Source of the DNA: an uncultured Oligoflexia bacterium
Lineage (GTDB): Bacteria; Bdellovibrionota; Bacteriovoracia; Bacteriovoracales; Bacteriovoracaceae
Length of the DNA stretch: 32,150 bases
Reading direction: 5' to 3'
NCBI GenBank assembly: GCA_937120495.1
Contig: CAKZJW010000142.1
Location: 1-32,150 of the forward strand
Part shown: piece after piece, positions 29,686 through 32,150 of the stretch
Layout of the letters: every line of letters starts with the position of its first letter
Numbering within the stretch: position 1 is the first letter of the stretch
Translations under genes and position numbers: made by a program
The notes under the pieces: generated by a model
Told to the model about the DNA's origin: nothing
Databases searched by the model: none
What the model saw: only the letters and a program-made list of their open reading frames with translations

Positions 29686-32150
29686 ATGAAATTAAGCCAA
29701 CTAAAAGCTATATTAACACTTGCCCTTATTACTTCCTCAGCTCTTGCTGATAATACTCAGCTATGTAATGACCTTCTTGATCCTCCGGCAGAGACCAGAG
29801 AGCTTATAAAAAAAATTAAAGATAAATATACCAACAGTCCTGATGGTTTGGATAAAATGCTAAAAAATAAAACTCTAGCGAATCAAAAGGTTCAAGACTA
29901 CTACGCACCAAGTCTTAAGAGCAACTTTACAGAGATTACAGATTTTTCAAATAACAAAAAAGATAGCCTTTTTGATACTACAGTTAAATTTACACCAACA
30001 GCTAAATCTTTTCTCAATACAGACTTTAGCTTTGGAAGCTCTAACTCTCAAATGAATTCACCAAGCAGTAATTATAATTCTTTTGGTTACAAGCTAGGTG
30101 GAGGAGCAAGCGCTGAAGATGCCTCAAGTATCAGAGAGCAGATTGAACACGTCGAATCAATCAATTCAAGTCTAGGGGTTGCAGAGCTAGACACAATTGC
30201 GAAGCAATACAAAGCATCCCCCAAAAAGATCTATACAGCTTTAAAAGCTCTAGGAAATGATAAACAGACGAGCAATAAGAATGATCGAATTAATAAATGT
30301 AAAAGTAGGCTTATCCTTTTGGACAATGATCTTGATGTCGACTTAACTGGCAGTTTTATAAATGAAGTTCAAATAAATAAACTACTCGAGAAACAAAAAG
30401 AAGCTATTGCCAATAAAGCTACAAAACAACCTCTAGCTGGGGACTGCAATAAGTCCGAGCAATTTACGAATCAAGCAAACTCTTGCACCGAGCTAACAAC
30501 AGGTATTCTATCAAAGAACCAAGCGATATCAAAATTTGACACTTTACAGACTCACCTTACCTACCCTCTTACAAAGTCTAAGGCACTAGAGATGATTGGG
30601 AAAAATGCTCCCGACAAGTTTTGCTCCAAGTGTTTTATTGATAAAACCAAAGGTTTCTTTTCTTTACAAGGAAAGAAGTTAAGCTTTTTAAACTCCATGG
30701 ATTCAGACTTTGCAAAAGAGGATGAAAATACAGATGCAATCAGAGCATTATCAAGTCTAAAAAAACCTTCAGATAACTTTAAAGTGCTAAAGAGAAATAG
30801 CTCAGCAAAAATAGTAAGTGAAATAAAGTCTAAAAGAATTAGAAATGCTCTACATTCAATTTCTCCTCTCGCTGAACAATTCTATAATTACAAGGCATGG
30901 TTTAATATTAAAGATGAGCAATTTGTAGGAAAGGTTGACTGTTTCACGGAAAAGGCGTTTGCAAAAGTATTAAATAAATCATGTAAAAGATCTGGAAATG
31001 CAAAAAGCATCGAAGCTAAAACGAATAATCTTTTTAAAGAGTTTTCAAAGATGACAGGGAATAAAGTTAACTCTTTTAAAGACCTCAGTACTTACTATGT
31101 AGGTAAAGTTGGTGAATACAAAGTCTCTAATTCTCAATGCAAAAAGCCTAAGCGAGAAGATTTCATTAAAGCAAAAGCTCTATCAATGGAAGGTAAGAAT
31201 ATTACTGAAACAGTTCGATTTTTAACAGATACCTCTTTTTTCCCTAAAGCTGAGATTCAAAATTTCAAACAACTAGGTATCTCGCCTATAGAGTATCTTG
31301 CAAAAAAAGTTGCATCACAAGCAAGTCATAAGGATCTTAGCTCTTTCAGGCACAATCCTCTCTATCAGTTATTCTCAACAAACACTAGCAACCAATCGTC
31401 AAATTCAAACTATGCACTTCTACAGATCTTTGCTGACAGTAAAGCAAAAGATTCAATTGTATCGGCAACTTTTAATTTAGCTGATGACTTCAACTCTAAT
31501 TTTATAACGGCTAATGCGAAAGAAGAACTAATAAAGAAATACTTTATTGGTTTTTTCAAAAACATTGCGAAATACAACCCTCACTTACAACAGTTTTTTT
31601 ATGACAAAGATCGTTTCTTAGAGGTGATTAAAGATAAAGATAGCAAGATTAATAAAAATAATAAGACTATCTCTGAACACTTAAGCTCCTTCAAAGAATT
31701 TGCAGCTCCAATTTGTAAAAAATTTCATGAGCAATTATCAACAGTTGCATGTGCCGACAATGATGAAAAAATATTAAAGAGCGCTACCCCTGAAGAGATA
31801 GCTCAAGCAACAAAGTCATACCTTAAAAAGAATTTTAAGAAGGAAGATTTGGACCCTGAAGAAACAGTTACTGCACTTGCATTTGCCTCTAGCAGCTGCT
31901 CTCTTTCAAATAAGGCAAATACGAATCCTTCAGCCAAAGATCTAAATACGACAAACATTGAAGATATGCAGCTTACACAATCAGGTGATTTTTTTAATAC
32001 AATTGAGGACAGTTTTGGCGGAAATCTAAAAAGTAAAACCCCAAATGATTTTAAGGCGTACGCAAACTCAAGTTTATGCAACACTAGAGATAAGATAAAT
32101 CCAATATTTGACTGCTCGTTAGGGCAAAACTCTAAAAATAGCGAGTGTGA
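29686..32150 (+). CDS. Very large secreted protein, 3' end beyond the window
   Basis: The frame is open from ATG 29686 to the window edge: 821 complete codons without a stop, so the gene is longer than shown. Residues 1-21 form a clear signal peptide (Lys2, Lys7, a hydrophobic core with ILTLALIT, cleavage ALA|D). The mature part is mostly helical, Lys/Ser/Asn-rich and hydrophilic, with about 20 scattered cysteines, several in close pairs (CSKC near 327-330, and CKKP, CDLL-like spots), and no transmembrane helix in the visible part. I recognise no family. Cysteine pairs suggest disulphides in the periplasm or outside the cell. Its composition (secreted, Cys-containing, very long) recalls the 975-residue protein at 10003-12930, but I saw no clear shared sequence. 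Confidence 0.85.
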   Translation, partial: MKLSQLKAILTLALITSSALADNTQLCNDLLDPPAETRELIKKIKDKYTNSPDGLDKMLKNKTLANQKVQDYYAPSLKSNFTEITDFSNNKKDSLFDTTVKFTPTAKSFLNTDFSFGSSNSQMNSPSSNYNSFGYKLGGGASAEDASSIREQIEHVESINSSLGVAELDTIAKQYKASPKKIYTALKALGNDKQTSNKNDRINKCKSRLILLDNDLDVDLTGSFINEVQINKLLEKQKEAIANKATKQPLAGDCNKSEQFTNQANSCTELTTGILSKNQAISKFDTLQTHLTYPLTKSKALEMIGKNAPDKFCSKCFIDKTKGFFSLQGKKLSFLNSMDSDFAKEDENTDAIRALSSLKKPSDNFKVLKRNSSAKIVSEIKSKRIRNALHSISPLAEQFYNYKAWFNIKDEQFVGKVDCFTEKAFAKVLNKSCKRSGNAKSIEAKTNNLFKEFSKMTGNKVNSFKDLSTYYVGKVGEYKVSNSQCKKPKREDFIKAKALSMEGKNITETVRFLTDTSFFPKAEIQNFKQLGISPIEYLAKKVASQASHKDLSSFRHNPLYQLFSTNTSNQSSNSNYALLQIFADSKAKDSIVSATFNLADDFNSNFITANAKEELIKKYFIGFFKNIAKYNPHLQQFFYDKDRFLEVIKDKDSKINKNNKTISEHLSSFKEFAAPICKKFHEQLSTVACADNDEKILKSATPEEIAQATKSYLKKNFKKEDLDPEETVTALAFASSSCSLSNKANTNPSAKDLNTTNIEDMQLTQSGDFFNTIEDSFGGNLKSKTPNDFKAYANSSLCNTRDKINPIFDCSLGQNSKNSEC

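Noticed and set aside
31298..31480. Short plus-strand open frame within the large secreted protein
   Set aside because: It lies in another frame inside an 821-codon open reading frame with signal peptide, so it is a shadow.
1..32150. CRISPR array, tRNA/rRNA genes, insertion sequences, prophage or toxin-antitoxin genes
   Set aside because: I looked for regular repeats, tRNA-like cloverleafs with the GGTTCRA motif, transposase or integrase motifs and small paired toxin/antitoxin frames, and found none.

Overview
The window is AT-rich chromosomal DNA from a Gram-negative bacterium: it carries outer-membrane lipoproteins, a Pal/CpoB block and a FadL-like porin. The mix of genes fits a member of the Bdellovibrionota, most likely the Bacteriovorax/Halobacteriovorax group. 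The indicators are TrmFO, a GYF_2-domain membrane protein, a gliding-type (Gld) ABC exporter, a Lys-rich histone-like protein, nucleotide-salvage enzymes and very large secreted proteins without a recognisable family. This placement is inferred from gene content and base composition, not from a marker-gene tree. I see no tRNA, rRNA, CRISPR array, insertion sequence, integrase or phage gene, so the region looks like core chromosome with some lineage-specific genes.

Layout. 1-1655: the end of a metallo-beta-lactamase-fold hydrolase meets a convergent GYF_2 membrane protein. 1691-2566: an arginase-family ureohydrolase, followed by the one clear intrinsic terminator. 2567-2911 is the only long gap without a gene. 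2912-10006: a tightly packed plus-strand block. It opens with four consecutive lipoprotein genes (Pal, a small DUF4398-like lipoprotein, CpoB/YbgF, and a metallophosphatase-like protein with four c-type haem motifs). It continues with tsaD, rsmA, a FadL-like outer-membrane protein, smpB and a DUF2203 gene. 10003-14298 (minus): a 975-residue Cys-rich secreted protein of unknown function, a DUF1761 membrane protein and a Na+/Ca2+ exchanger. 14343-14825: a small four-helix membrane protein. 14822-18022 (minus): tdk, hpt, a GHMP kinase and a DUF429-like protein. 18254-18688: a group II truncated haemoglobin. 18685-23867 (minus): an ABC ATPase, permease, GldG-like protein, DUF4340 protein and Yip1-like protein. 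23956-24927: an NrnA-like DHH phosphoesterase. 24924-27181 (minus): trmFO and an EamA transporter. 27287-29535: nadE and a histone H1-like protein. From 29686 to the right edge a large secreted protein is open for 821 codons and runs out of the window.

How the genes work together. The first long block combines envelope integrity (Pal, CpoB) with translation fidelity and ribosome rescue (TsaD, RsmA, SmpB). tdk and hpt salvage thymidine and hypoxanthine/guanine, and nrnA recycles short oligonucleotides or pAp, which would suit an organism that consumes other cells' nucleic acids (inference). The Gld-like set is a complete ABC exporter with its auxiliary proteins.

The most notable observations are these: all five convergent gene junctions overlap by exactly four bases (shared stop codons); a tetrahaem cytochrome/metallophosphatase-like lipoprotein sits in the Pal-CpoB operon; the two largest genes are secreted Cys-containing proteins of no recognisable family; a long hairpin lies in front of the second of these; and the Gld-like ABC ATPase has a non-canonical Q-loop. 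I did not find a self-contained new defence or mobile system.
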